In this document: piece by piece, positions 33,757-43,920 of the stretch
Layout: the number at the start of each line of letters is the position of its first letter
How positions within the stretch are numbered: the stretch's first letter is position 1
Assembly (NCBI GenBank): GCA_024195585.1
Contig: SWBL01000019.1
Coordinates: 124,001-188,000 of the forward strand
Reading direction: 5' to 3'
Source: Aureobasidium sp. EXF-3400
Taxonomy: Eukaryota > Ascomycota > Dothideomycetes > Dothideales > Saccotheciaceae
Length of the DNA stretch: 64,000 nt
Program-made: the position numbers and the translations under genes
The notes under the pieces: model-generated
Told to the model about the DNA's origin: nothing
Databases searched by the model: none
The model's input: the letters and a program-made list of their open reading frames with translations, nothing else

Positions 33757-35285
33757 ATGGCTACAAAGAACGACAACCCGAACTTCTATGACTGCCTGAT
33801 CGTTGGTGCTGGTATATCAGGCATCAATGTAGCATATCGACTGCAAGAGCAGTCGCCTAACCAGTCTTATGCAATCATCGAGGCTCGAGACTCGCTCGGT
33901 GGCACTTGGGATCTTTTCCGTTATCCTGGCATTCGCAGCGATTCTGACATGTACACATTCGGCTTTGAGTTTTTCCCATGGAAGGAATATCGCACAATGG
34001 CAGATGGAGCATCCATCAAGAAATACTTGACTGATGCCGCAAACACTTTCGGCATCGACAAACACATCCACTACCGCCACAAACTTCTCTCGGCAAACTG
34101 GTCCACGGATCAACAGAATTGGAGTTTCAAAGTCGAAGCACCAGAGGGTCAGAAGAACTTGCGCTCTCGCTTCGTTGTATTCTGTACAGGATACTACGAT
34201 TTCAATGAAGCCATGCCTGCTAAGATTCCTGGGATCGAGAACTTTCAAGGAAAAATCGTTCACCCGCAGTTCTGGCCAGAGGACTTAGACTACACCAACA
34301 AAGATGTTGTTATTGTAAGTAACAGTGTGTACTGATATTGTGACCCTACTGACAATGTTGCTTCCAGGTCGGTAGTGGTGCTACTGCCGTGACCCTCCTC
34401 CCTAACATAGCCAAGAAGACAAACAAAGTGATCATGCTACAGCGAAGCCCGACTTATATCGCAACAGTGCCACAGCGGGATAACCTCTCGTACTGGCCTG
34501 CAAGATTTTTACCTGTCACCTGGACATACAAACTCAGACGTATCCAATTCCTGATCTTGCCGTTCCTCTTCTTCAAGTTCTGCAAAGCCTTCCCGGATCG
34601 CGCCAGAAGGATTCTGCAGAAGGGAGCTGCGTCAAAACTTCCAGAGGGCTACCCCATAAAACCCAACTTTGATCCGAACTATGGTCCCTGGGATCAAAGA
34701 CTGTGCGCCTCACCAGACGGAGATTTCTATCAGGCCATCAAAGACGGACAGGCGGAAGTTGTCACAGCCCACATCAAGCAGGTCACAGAGAAGAGTATCC
34801 ATCTGGAAGGCTCTGATCGTGTTTTGAACCCAGACATTATCGTTACCGCTACTGGCTTGAAGCTTATAATGGCCGGAGGTGCCAAATTGTCCGTTGATAA
34901 TGAGCCTATCGAGATACAGCAGAAGCATCTTTGGAAAGGTGCCATGGTTGAGGATGTTCCCAATGCTGCTATCGTACTTGGTTACACGAATGCATCCTGG
35001 ACTCTTGGCTCGGACGCAACAGCGCAGTTCGTAACTCGCCTCATGAACCACATGGACAACAACGGCTTGTCGCAAGCGGTGCCCAGGGTGGGCAAGAACG
35101 CTGATCTGCAAGATCAATCGGTCCTGGACCTCAGCTCCACGTACATTGTCAAAGCAGAAGGCAGTCTTCCCAAAGCCGGCAACAAGGCACCATGGCTTCC
35201 ACGCTCTAACTACTTGAGAGATCTTTGGGAGATGAAGTTTGGCAGCATTACACACGACATGCACTTTTCAAGAATCTCGACGTAG
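33757..35285 (+). CDS. Flavin-dependent monooxygenase, Baeyer-Villiger type
   Basis: Exons 33757-34314 and 34368-35285 give 491 aa; the intron (GTAAGT...CTGACAATGTTGCTTCCAG) is phase 0. The FAD Rossmann motif is near residue 17 (GAGISG). The Baeyer-Villiger fingerprint FxGxxxHxxxWP is complete (FQGKIVHPQFWP). The second Rossmann motif for NADPH begins exactly at the second exon (VGSGATAV). A GTWD block (LGGTWDLFRYPG) also fits the class. It would insert oxygen into a ketone to give an ester or lactone, but related FMOs hydroxylate at N or S. Start ATG in context ACCATGG. Neighbouring reductase and regulator genes suggest a metabolic cluster. Confidence 0.9.
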
Positions 35286-35710
35286 ATTTTGGATCTGCAT
35301 GTTTAATTGCTATTTGACCTGCTCCTTTTTGTTATTATACAAGTAGTAAATATGTATAATTATGGCTGATGAATGACTCGACGAACCAATCACATCCAAG
35401 AAGATCTCTCCGCAACTTCGGGCCGATCGACCCCGTAAAGTCCGCTGCCACTTTCGAACTTCACCTTAGACTCGCCGCTTCTGTTTCGTTCATTCATCCT
35501 GTGTCTTTTGTTGAAACTTTGATCGCTCCATCTCGGGACCGTGTAGTCACCCGCGTACGGTGTTGAATCATTCAGGACAATTCGAGTCTCACCGAGAAAC
35601 CAGTCAGGGCGATCAAAGCGGGGGGCGGGGTCCATCCACTTCTCAAGCCGCGCAAAGCAACCCCGACTGTGGGCCGAGAAGCCTGAAAGCGTAGTCCCAG
35701 TCTGCGAGGT
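35286..35710. other. Tandem intergenic region
   Basis: 3' flank of the monooxygenase and promoter of the C2H2 regulator. No other feature recognised. Confidence 0.4.
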
Positions 35711-38700
35711 ATGGTTTTGCGAAGATGCTCGATATGCGATCGAAATTTCACCAAGGTCCGAACACAGAAATCAATGCACCTACGCGTCTTACTGACAGCA
35801 TAGCAGGCCGAGCATTATTTGCGGCATCAGAGATCTCGTGAGTCCTGGACGAAATCAGTCGGTTGTCGTGATGGTACATCTAACAGTTGTGCTTAGATAC
35901 GAAGGAGCGACCTTATGAGTGTGTGACATGCAAAAAACGCTTCTCGCGGAGGTAAGTCGTCAAAAGAACATGAGACGCGACTGCCGTATTGACGCTTCCA
36001 CACAGTGATGTGCTCTTCCGACACAGCAAATTACACAACCAACAAGCGTCTGATGATCGTGGAGATTCAGCGAACTCGCTGGTCGGGATTGCTAGAGCGT
36101 CACCTTCGAATGGATCCATGGTGCCAATTCTAGAAGAAGGCATGAACCAGCAAGCCTCATTCAGCCGTCCGGAGGGACAAAGTTTCGTTCAACAGCAATC
36201 CTACAGTGATGCAAACATGGCACAGTCTCGACACATGTCTATGCCGGAAATACCTCTCTTACATCCCCAGTACAACTTGAGCCCACAACAACATGGTCAT
36301 CTACCTCAACTTACTCCATCGCAAACCTATGCTGGAGCCGAGTTCACACCAGTACAAGAGTTTCCACCGAATGTAGCAACACCCGCGATGGCATCTCATG
36401 CATACGATCCACAGCTAGTACCAATGGATCATACCCATATGGATGGTTTGATGTCGGGGCCGTTCGGAGTGGGAGGCTTACCTGTCAACTCTCCAGGACA
36501 ATCTCAAGACATGTTGCAATTCTGGCTGGCACAAGCAGATAATGATCTGGGATATGGTGCTATGACTTTGCCAGATATAACCAGCACCCCCTACACATCT
36601 GATAACAAATACGAGCCAGCACATCCACTCATGCACAGAGCTGCGACTTCAGAGACTAGCGACACCGCGTCAACAGGAAACATACCAAATGAGCGATTCG
36701 CACGAGTTGAGAATTGTTGGCTAGCCAAAAACAATGGTACTCATCATCTAGCTCCATCACTTTGGTCCGACATTGTGCGCAGCTCGGGCCCGAACTTGTT
36801 TTCAATTGGTGTGCCACAGACTCGAGAAAGGTCAGAAAGTCGCTGGGGCGTGAACTCGGCATTGCGCTCTCGATTAGAGGCTGAATTTGGTGCACATGTG
36901 CTTCACCCCGGAGGTTCTTCAGCAAAGCGACCTGGAAACTTCCCTCCTGCAGAGGTCCTGGAGATATGCCTCGATCATTACTTCCGCCGTTTCCATCCAA
37001 TTGCTCCTTTCATTCATGTTCCATCTTTCGATGCCTCCAATACCCCACTTCCTTTACTTTATGCCATGTGTATGCTCGGGCTCAGTGCATTGGAATCTAG
37101 CAATGGTGGCAACTTCATTTCGAATGCTTTTACAGTAAGTTTGCCATTTTACATTGACCAGCTTGAGTTTTATCGCATATTAGCGTTGTTTTCATCAAGT
37201 GCATTCTACTGACATCGAACAGAACTTGTTACGAAAAATACACAATGATTTAGCACTTGATGCGATCACTCCCTCGGCTCCCCATGCGCGTTTGGCCATT
37301 TTCGCAGCTGGCTTCTTGACATTGTGTCTAGCTGCTCTTTCAGGAGTAAGATCATTCATTTCCCTTGTGTGATCCGAATGCTGACAATGCTGGTAGGACA
37401 AAGATCGTTTGGCGCAGTCCCAAACGCTCTACGCGACGCTGATAGCTGTAAGTGATGGGGATTCAAGCCAGAGTGCTCAACTGATCGACCTATAGACAGC
37501 ACAGAAGCAGGGGCTATTTTGTGTCGACGACATTGATGTTGTAGAGATCATCACTTGCGTCGGTGAAGAAAGTACACGATGGCTAACATGGGCTCGCGTC
37601 GAGAGTGCCAAAAGGTGAATAGAAGCTCGTATATCCTGTTGCTCTCACAACTAACAACGAGCTTGATAGGCTTATCGCATCTTTGTTAACCACTGATTGG
37701 TGGTTCTCTACAAATTCTTCCGTCAGCCCAGCGATACGCCCAGAAACACTTCAGATATGTCTTCCATGCGATGATATCTTGTTCCGTGCAGATTCCGCGC
37801 AACGGTGGATCCAGCTGCAACAGATGGGTAAGAGGATATCCATGCCGATGATCAAGCCTAGGACTTTCGATCTCGAAGGAGCATTGGATTCGGTCATATT
37901 ACTCGATCCTCCTCTGGACGCTCCCGGACAGTACACTCTACTTTCAGCCATCAAGCTATGCGTATGCGATGCTCAGCACCGCCACTTCCTGCCCACGGAC
38001 GAGTGGGACAGACATGACCATCTTATACCATGGGAGACATATCAAGACGATCTAAGGGCACGATCTCTGGTGCAGACAACACTGGCGCTCGCACCTGTGA
38101 TCACAGGCTCGTCAAAGACTGCGGACCTGAATTCTCTCCTCTTGTGGCACAATTTATGCTTGACCCTAAACTCCAATATGCAGATATTCGAACTTGCAGC
38201 AGGTCGAGCAGGCGCTGGTCCAGCTGGCAAAGCCCTTGCAGATGTGGAAGACTGGGCTCGCACGTCCTCCGCTCGTCGCGCTTGTGTACATGCTGCACAG
38301 TCTTTCAAGTTGCTCAGTAATCGCAAGGTTTCGGAAAGCATTACGCTCAACTCGATGTCGGCTCTGTTCTGCTCTGCTCTTGTTCTTGGCTTGTATCTTT
38401 TTACCGTACCCGAAACCGAAGTTGATAGCACACGTCTGCCTTACGAGTTGATGGATGATGTCGACTGGACCGTTGTCGGCAACGCAGGCATGGCGGAAAG
38501 TTCTCCTGGAAACAGCCCAGACTTGATGTTTGAGTCTTCCCATGCTTCCAATGTGACTCGCACCTTTATCGAAGCTGGCGGCCCAGTTTCGATCAATGGC
38601 GTTGTTGCTACCAGCGGGTTCCAGACTGCGAGACGTACGCTGTTGGACTTTGCACATTTGATGGATGGAATAGGAACGTGGAAGCCACGGACGTTGTCAC

Positions 38701-38744
38701 GGATTCTGCATATCATGTCTGACGTGCTGGAAGAATCTCTCTGA
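35711..38744 (+). CDS. C2H2 zinc-finger/Fungal_trans transcription factor, eight exons
   Basis: Exons 35711-35755, 35807-35837, 35897-35951, 36006-37134, 37223-37345, 37397-37447, 37496-37614 and 37670-38744 give 875 aa with all phases consistent. The start MVLRRCSICDRNF was chosen because it opens directly into the first finger; splicing then yields two tandem C2H2 fingers (C-x2-C-x12-H-x3-H, then YECVTCKKRF with C-x2-C-x12-H-x4-H). The middle is Gln/Ser/Pro-rich. From about residue 320 a fungal-specific transcription factor domain follows (LEICLDHYFRRFHPIAPFIH). Three tiny 5' exons encode the fingers. The first intron has a weak GTCCGA donor, so that boundary is the least certain. It probably regulates an adjacent metabolic set. 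Confidence 0.85.
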
Positions 38745-38816
38745 GAAGTGAATAGTGCTGTAATTATGAATCATCGATGTGACTGAACAAGACACTGTGT
38801 GCACGTGCGTTGTGTT

Positions 38817-39680
38817 TCAGTTCTTCTTCCACTCTGCCTTGTCCCAGCCTGGATCGTTACCAAATGCCTCTGGGTTTTTCTGGATCCAGTCTGCGACATC
38901 CTTGCATTGAGCTATCCAGGCCTCTTCTTTTTTGCTCACGATGTGTTCGAGCACTTCTTCCATGACCTTCAATTTCTCTTCCTCGGTCTGTAGGAAAGGA
39001 TGGAACAACAAAGCTAGATATCCACCCTCTGCCACCACCTCATCTATCCTCTTGAACAAACGATCCTTCAAGACTTGTGGTGATAACGGCTCCTCAGTAT
39101 CGCCTTTGCCTTTTCTCAGTGCAGCTGTAGAAGCCATGTAAAAGTATGCATCGATGCTCTCCCATTGGAAAGGAACCATCGCAACACCATCGACAAGAGC
39201 TGGACGCTCGGCTGCTGGAGAAAGGTAACTCATGCCCTTTTGCTTCATCAAGTCCAGTGTACGATCAGTCACCAACCCTCCTGGAGGTCTGAAGCCCTTG
39301 TAATGCACACCAATAGCCTCGGCACCCTCGACACTTTTGTTCAAGTTTCCAACCTCAGTCTCCGCATCAAGATTCTTCCACACCTCATGTTGATAAGCAT
39401 GGAACCCGATCTCATGGCCTCGCTTCTGGACATGTTGAATCGTTTCTGTGTAGACAGGGCAATTCCAGCCTTCGACAAAATAAGTGGCTGGGATGTGGTA
39501 TTTGTCGAGCAAGTCAAGCATCAAGGGCAGCTTTTCGATCACGGAAAAGTGCGACCCTACTGGCTTGTCTTGGGGCCAGAGACCACGGTGTAGGTCGGCA
39601 GCTTCACCCATGTTGTCCATTGTCAAGCTGATGCAGGCGTGTTTGCCATTTGGCCAAGGATATTGTTGAGTGGTGCTCAT
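38817..39680 (-). CDS. NodB-like polysaccharide deacetylase
   Basis: Single exon, 287 aa, closest in style to the PgdA/PuuE group of carbohydrate esterase 4. The metal-binding H-x3-H motif is GFHAYQHEVW, the fold strand is PATYFVEGW, and FRPPGG is the conserved Arg-Pro motif. The usual catalytic TFDDG motif is replaced by SLTMDNMGE, keeping one Asp, as in the cytosolic members of the family. No signal peptide or membrane span, so it is probably intracellular, which argues against chitin as substrate. Its stop codon is 72 bases from that of the C2H2 regulator. Substrate unknown; a cyclic amide or small N-acyl compound is possible. Confidence 0.85.
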   Translation of the reverse strand: MSTTQQYPWPNGKHACISLTMDNMGEAADLHRGLWPQDKPVGSHFSVIEKLPLMLDLLDKYHIPATYFVEGWNCPVYTETIQHVQKRGHEIGFHAYQHEVWKNLDAETEVGNLNKSVEGAEAIGVHYKGFRPPGGLVTDRTLDLMKQKGMSYLSPAAERPALVDGVAMVPFQWESIDAYFYMASTAALRKGKGDTEEPLSPQVLKDRLFKRIDEVVAEGGYLALLFHPFLQTEEEKLKVMEEVLEHIVSKKEEAWIAQCKDVADWIQKNPEAFGNDPGWDKAEWKKN

Positions 39681-40472
39681 GATTGGCGGTATAATTGGTT
39701 TGTGTGACAAGCAGAGTGGCCTTCGAAGCTGATGGATTTGGCAGGATGTTTGAAGTTTGCAACACCTGAGCCAACAAAACATACAAGACTCATATGCACC
39801 AAGAAGGACAGCTTCGAGGCGTGATTGCTTGGACGTTGCTGCCGTATGGGAAGGTGGAGAAGTTGTGGTAGTGACGTCTCAGGTAGGAACTGCCGAATGT
39901 GGGGCCTTCCTGCTGGTTGCTTGCACAATCCTGATATGTTGTCTGCTTACTTTTCTACGTCGTCGCTGTCTATCAAGCAGAGAGATGCTTCCATCGACTC
40001 TCCTAGTCTTTTTCGGGGCCTTCAATGCTTTCACGGGGATTGTGGTGCTCAGAAGTTGACAATCTCAACGCCGCTGAAGCTTCGCACTCGCACCCACGAC
40101 AAACACTGTCACACACTCGATGTCGATCATCATAGAACTCTCGGTGCAAGCAATATTATCTCTCGTCAGAGCCACAAGTATGAAGGTCTGACCCGTTTAT
40201 ATCACCAAGTGTGATTGAGTATCGTATTGGACGCCCACACGTGGTTATCTGCTCGGCTGCTTCTTCCTCAAAGCGCTGCCAAGACTCTGCAAGAGCAATC
40301 AATCTATCATCATAATTGGTGACCCAAACCCTCGGTATGCAGCTCGGTTCGCAACCAGCACCTCGCACTCGGTAGGTTGATAGTCCCCTTGCTTTGGACC
40401 CCTCTTCATCCCACCTTTTCCTCTCTTCTTAGAGCCACTTGTTCACCTCAAGAGAAAGACAACCAAACAAAC
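39681..40472. other. Divergent promoter region
   Basis: About 790 bases between the deacetylase (minus) and MetE/UROD-like (plus) genes. Candidate shared promoter; no clear exon. Confidence 0.4.
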
Positions 40473-41513
40473 ATGTCTACTGAAAAATCTCAAATCAAAG
40501 GTGTCCTGCTTGTTGGCAGCGTGCCAGGCACAGACACTGAAGATGTGCTGCGAAGAACAGCTCCGGCTCTTGGAAGCCGTCTTAAGTACATACCCGATGG
40601 CGAGACAGGCCAACGCAATTTCTTCATCGGCTGGCAGATGTACAAATTTGGCGCTTATCCAGAGGTCATCAGTCAGTTCGGCCAGAACGGCAAGTTTGAG
40701 GATACCCCAGTGCCGGAGGAGAAGATCAGGGAGGCAGCCGAAAGGCTCGAGGGCCTGTCGACCGATTACGACACTGCAGCTCTCGAGTCGTACCCAATGT
40801 TCAAGAAGTTGAAGGAGGAAGGGATCATTCCCAAGGGAGTCAAATTCCAGGTCTGCTTACCTTCGCCGTTGACCTTTGTGTCACCCTTCATCGTGGGCGA
40901 CTACAAGACAGCAATCGAACCAGTCTACGAGCGTGCCATTCTTCGAGCTCTGGATAATATTACCGAGAACATCCCTGAGCAGGAGTTGGCTATTCAATGG
41001 GATGTACCTCTTGAGTTTGCTCTGCTCGAGGGCGTCTGGGTACAACCTTGGTTCTCTCCTCTCAAGCAAGGAATCTTGGACCGCTGGGTTAAGTTGACTG
41101 CAGCCGTCAGCCCAGCCATCGACATGGGCTTCCATTTCTGCTATGGTGATATTGGTCACCAACACTTTACTCAGCCCAAAGACATGGGCTTCATGGTCGA
41201 CATGGCGAAGGAGCTGCTGGGTCAAACTAAAAGACGTGTCGATTACATCCACATGCCTGTACCCAAGGACAGAGATGATGCAGCATACTTTGCTTCTCTG
41301 AGAGATCTGCAGGCAGTCAGAGGCGAGACAGACATCTATCTTGGTCTGGTTCATACCGACGATCTGGAGGGAACTCAGCGCAGAATCAAGGCCGCTTCTG
41401 AGGTGCTCGATGGCTTTGGCGTTGCGACTGAGTGTGGATGGGGTAGAACATCTCCAGAGGAGATTGACTCGATTGTCCACATCTTGAATGCTGTCTCGGA
41501 GACAAACGCATAG
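40473..41513 (+). CDS. UROD/MetE-like barrel protein
   Basis: Single exon, 346 aa. It resembles the C-terminal barrel of cobalamin-independent methionine synthase and uroporphyrinogen decarboxylase. The features are a Gly-rich N-terminal strand (VLLVGSVPG), an IPDGETG loop, the core IQWDVPLEFALLEG, a His/Cys pair in GFHFCYGDIGHQHF and a C-terminal TECGWGRT. Cys and His in the last parts are positioned like the zinc ligands of MetE. The typical MetE length (over 750 aa) is absent, so it is not a methionine synthase. Its stop is 177 bases from the homogentisate dioxygenase stop. By recollection, tyrosine clusters in Aspergillus include an hmgX gene of uncertain role that may be of this type; this is inference. 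Confidence 0.85.
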   Translation: MSTEKSQIKGVLLVGSVPGTDTEDVLRRTAPALGSRLKYIPDGETGQRNFFIGWQMYKFGAYPEVISQFGQNGKFEDTPVPEEKIREAAERLEGLSTDYDTAALESYPMFKKLKEEGIIPKGVKFQVCLPSPLTFVSPFIVGDYKTAIEPVYERAILRALDNITENIPEQELAIQWDVPLEFALLEGVWVQPWFSPLKQGILDRWVKLTAAVSPAIDMGFHFCYGDIGHQHFTQPKDMGFMVDMAKELLGQTKRRVDYIHMPVPKDRDDAAYFASLRDLQAVRGETDIYLGLVHTDDLEGTQRRIKAASEVLDGFGVATECGWGRTSPEEIDSIVHILNAVSETNA

Positions 41514-41689
41514 AGTGCCGATTGTGCCTTCGATTGGAGTTGGACTAGACTCGCAGTTGGATGATAAATGACTAGATGTTGGCATTGCACAAGGACTTCT
41601 GAGTGGTGAATTGGAAGCTTTTGTTCATCAAGATGTTTTGGGCTCATTGGTCGACCAGATCGACAGTTTCATTACAGAGTAAACATTCA

Positions 41690-43342
41690 TCAGTGCCCGT
41701 TGGTCTTGCTGTTCAGCAACTCCTTGAGCGCTGCATCGTCATAGTAAACCTTGCTTCTCTCCTCCATCAACTTCTTGTCCTCCTTGGCTCTTTTCAACAA
41801 GGCCTTGACCTCAGGATTGTTAGAGAAGCGATCAGGCAATGTATCCCAAACCTTGGGATCCGTTCCACGGGTGTTGATAGTACCACAACCAACCCTCGCA
41901 TACTCTGTCCACAAGAAAGTCCTTGAACTCTCGACCATGATGGTCATTTGACCTTCCAGAATCTTTCTTGGCTCGCTCTCTTGAATGCGCATCTCATCCA
42001 CATAAGCCTCGGAGAATCCACCGTGTGGTGTGTGGCCGCCTTCGAAACTGCCGCCGCCGGGTTGGAAGTCATCACTTCTTCCGAGACCTTCGCCATACAA
42101 GCAGGCCAAGAACTCAGAGGCAGAGTTTCTGTGGAAGTAAGGCAGGCGGAATGTGTTGGATGCTACGTCCCATCTTGGGCCGAACCAGAGGAAGTCGGCG
42201 AGAGGGGTGTTGGGGTCGCGCGATTTGGCGGTCAGGACAGTGTTGACCGAGGGATCGGTGTGGTCGATGCTGGTTGCGTTTTGGGAGGCGAATTTGGTAA
42301 GGTCATACTGCAGATTGTGTTAGAGGTTTTGTAACGCGTTTATTCAAGATATATCCTCACCTTGTAAGGAACGACATTGCCATGCCATGCAACCAGATCA
42401 AACGGACTGTGGTCCTGCTCCAGGCAGTTGTATCTTCCGGTATTCTTGTTCACAATCTCCCAGTCACCACTCAGCTCATCATCGATATGAGCAACAGGGT
42501 ACAAAAAGTCTCTTGGGTTGGCAAGACCATGGCCACCCAAAGGTCCTAGATCAGGCAACTCCCACATGCTGCCCCAAACCTCAGTAATGTATCCTCTGGC
42601 CTTTTGTACTCCAGGTCCGAGAGCGATTCTGAATCTCACACCTCTCTGTATAACGCAAATCTCTCCAGGCTGCAAGAAGATCATTCCAAACTCAGTCTGG
42701 ATGTCCAGGTTTCCCTGTTGAGCGCAGATGAGGAAGTCACCATCTGTGTTGCAGAATGCTCGCTTCTCCATGGAAGCATTGATGGCATAGATGTACAGAG
42801 CAATGCCTTCTCTCAAATTGGGGTCGCCGGAGCCACCCAGAGTGTGCAGGCCATCGACAAAATCTATTCTTTCAGAGTCGCCAGGAAGAGGAAAGGGGCC
42901 CCATTCGGCTTGTTCGGGGAGAGTTTCGACTTCTGGGTTGAGGGAGAGGAAGCAGTTTTGAATGTGTGCCTTTGATTCGATCTTCTTGTAGCCATCTGAA
43001 ATATGTTAGGTTGAGCTGGAGTCGCCAGATTGGAGGATACATACTGTGAGCAGCTGCAGGTCGCACGCGGTACATGTAGGTGCTGTAGTTGTAGGCACGC
43101 GGTGCGGCAAACGCACTGTAGGTGATGCCCTCAGTGTACAGACCGAAGCGGACTTCCTGGGGATTGTTCTGAGCTACTGGCAAGGTGCCAGGAATGACCT
43201 CGGACTGGTGTCTGTTGTTCCAGCCGTGCATGTACGTGTATGGATCGTTTTCTCTGGTGGGCTTCTTGCGCTGCAAGTCTGTGTAGTGGAAGACCTTGGT
43301 AGGGTCGGTAGCGGCCTTGCGTTCCTTCAACGGTGCTGGCAT
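41690..43342 (-). CDS. hmgA: Homogentisate 1,2-dioxygenase
   Basis: Fe(II) ring-cleavage enzyme of tyrosine/phenylalanine catabolism, turning homogentisate to maleylacetoacetate; loss causes pyomelanin-like pigment in fungi. Exons 43342-43045, 42995-42361 and 42307-41690 give 516 aa; the introns GTATGT...ACATATTTCAG (phase 1) and GTGAGG...CTGCAG (phase 0). Iron ligands are visible as FHRNSASEF (His and Glu six apart) and HTPHG, with the catalytic His in VAWHGNVVPYK. The core also has ICVIQRGVRFRI. Compared with roughly 445-aa relatives the protein carries a Lys-rich N-terminal extension of about 35 and a C-terminal extension of about 30 residues. Convergent with the MetE/UROD-like gene. Confidence 0.95.
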
Positions 43343-43920
43343 GGTGATCAGTGTGGAAGAGTGTGCGGCACTGTGTGTCCAGGACTTGTATCGAGCTCAG
43401 AGTCAGGCGAGTGCCTGAGGGCCATATAACTATCTGTGTTCGACATGTGGAAACGGCAGTTGGATCGGTTGCAACCAGTGGGGGCTCTCAGATCATGGCG
43501 GCATTGGGTCGTGGGGCTTCATGTTTACAACTGACGACAGCTTGACCGTCTTGCAACATTGATGGTCAGCTTTCCCCGTCTTACCGCTCTGTGGGGCTCC
43601 GGCCAGGCCCCTCTTGTAACATCAAGTGGGGCACCACCGACCACTCATACCGAATCTACTCCTGGCCAATCTGTGACTCTCGCAAACATGTTTGCACCAA
43701 ACTTGAATCATCTTGCTGACTTTGTACAAAAAGTCTGTATTCAGCCCGGCTATCCACAGTGATTTGTCCTCCAATGCCCTTCTCTCCACCAGCAAACCCT
43801 CTCAAGAAGTCCTCAACGCCATGCCTGCAATAACCAACCCTCATCCATGAAGCTTCGTCCGCCAACCAAAAACCTACGCTATGCAATTATATGAATGAAT
43901 ACACCCTAGACACCATCGTC
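43343..43920. other. Tandem intergenic region
   Basis: Upstream region of homogentisate dioxygenase and 3' flank of the deubiquitinase gene, both minus strand. No exon recognised. Confidence 0.4.

Noticed and set aside
41948..42334. Plus-strand ORF of 128 codons within homogentisate dioxygenase
   Set aside because: It is an antisense shadow of exon 3 of HGD, with no recognisable content.
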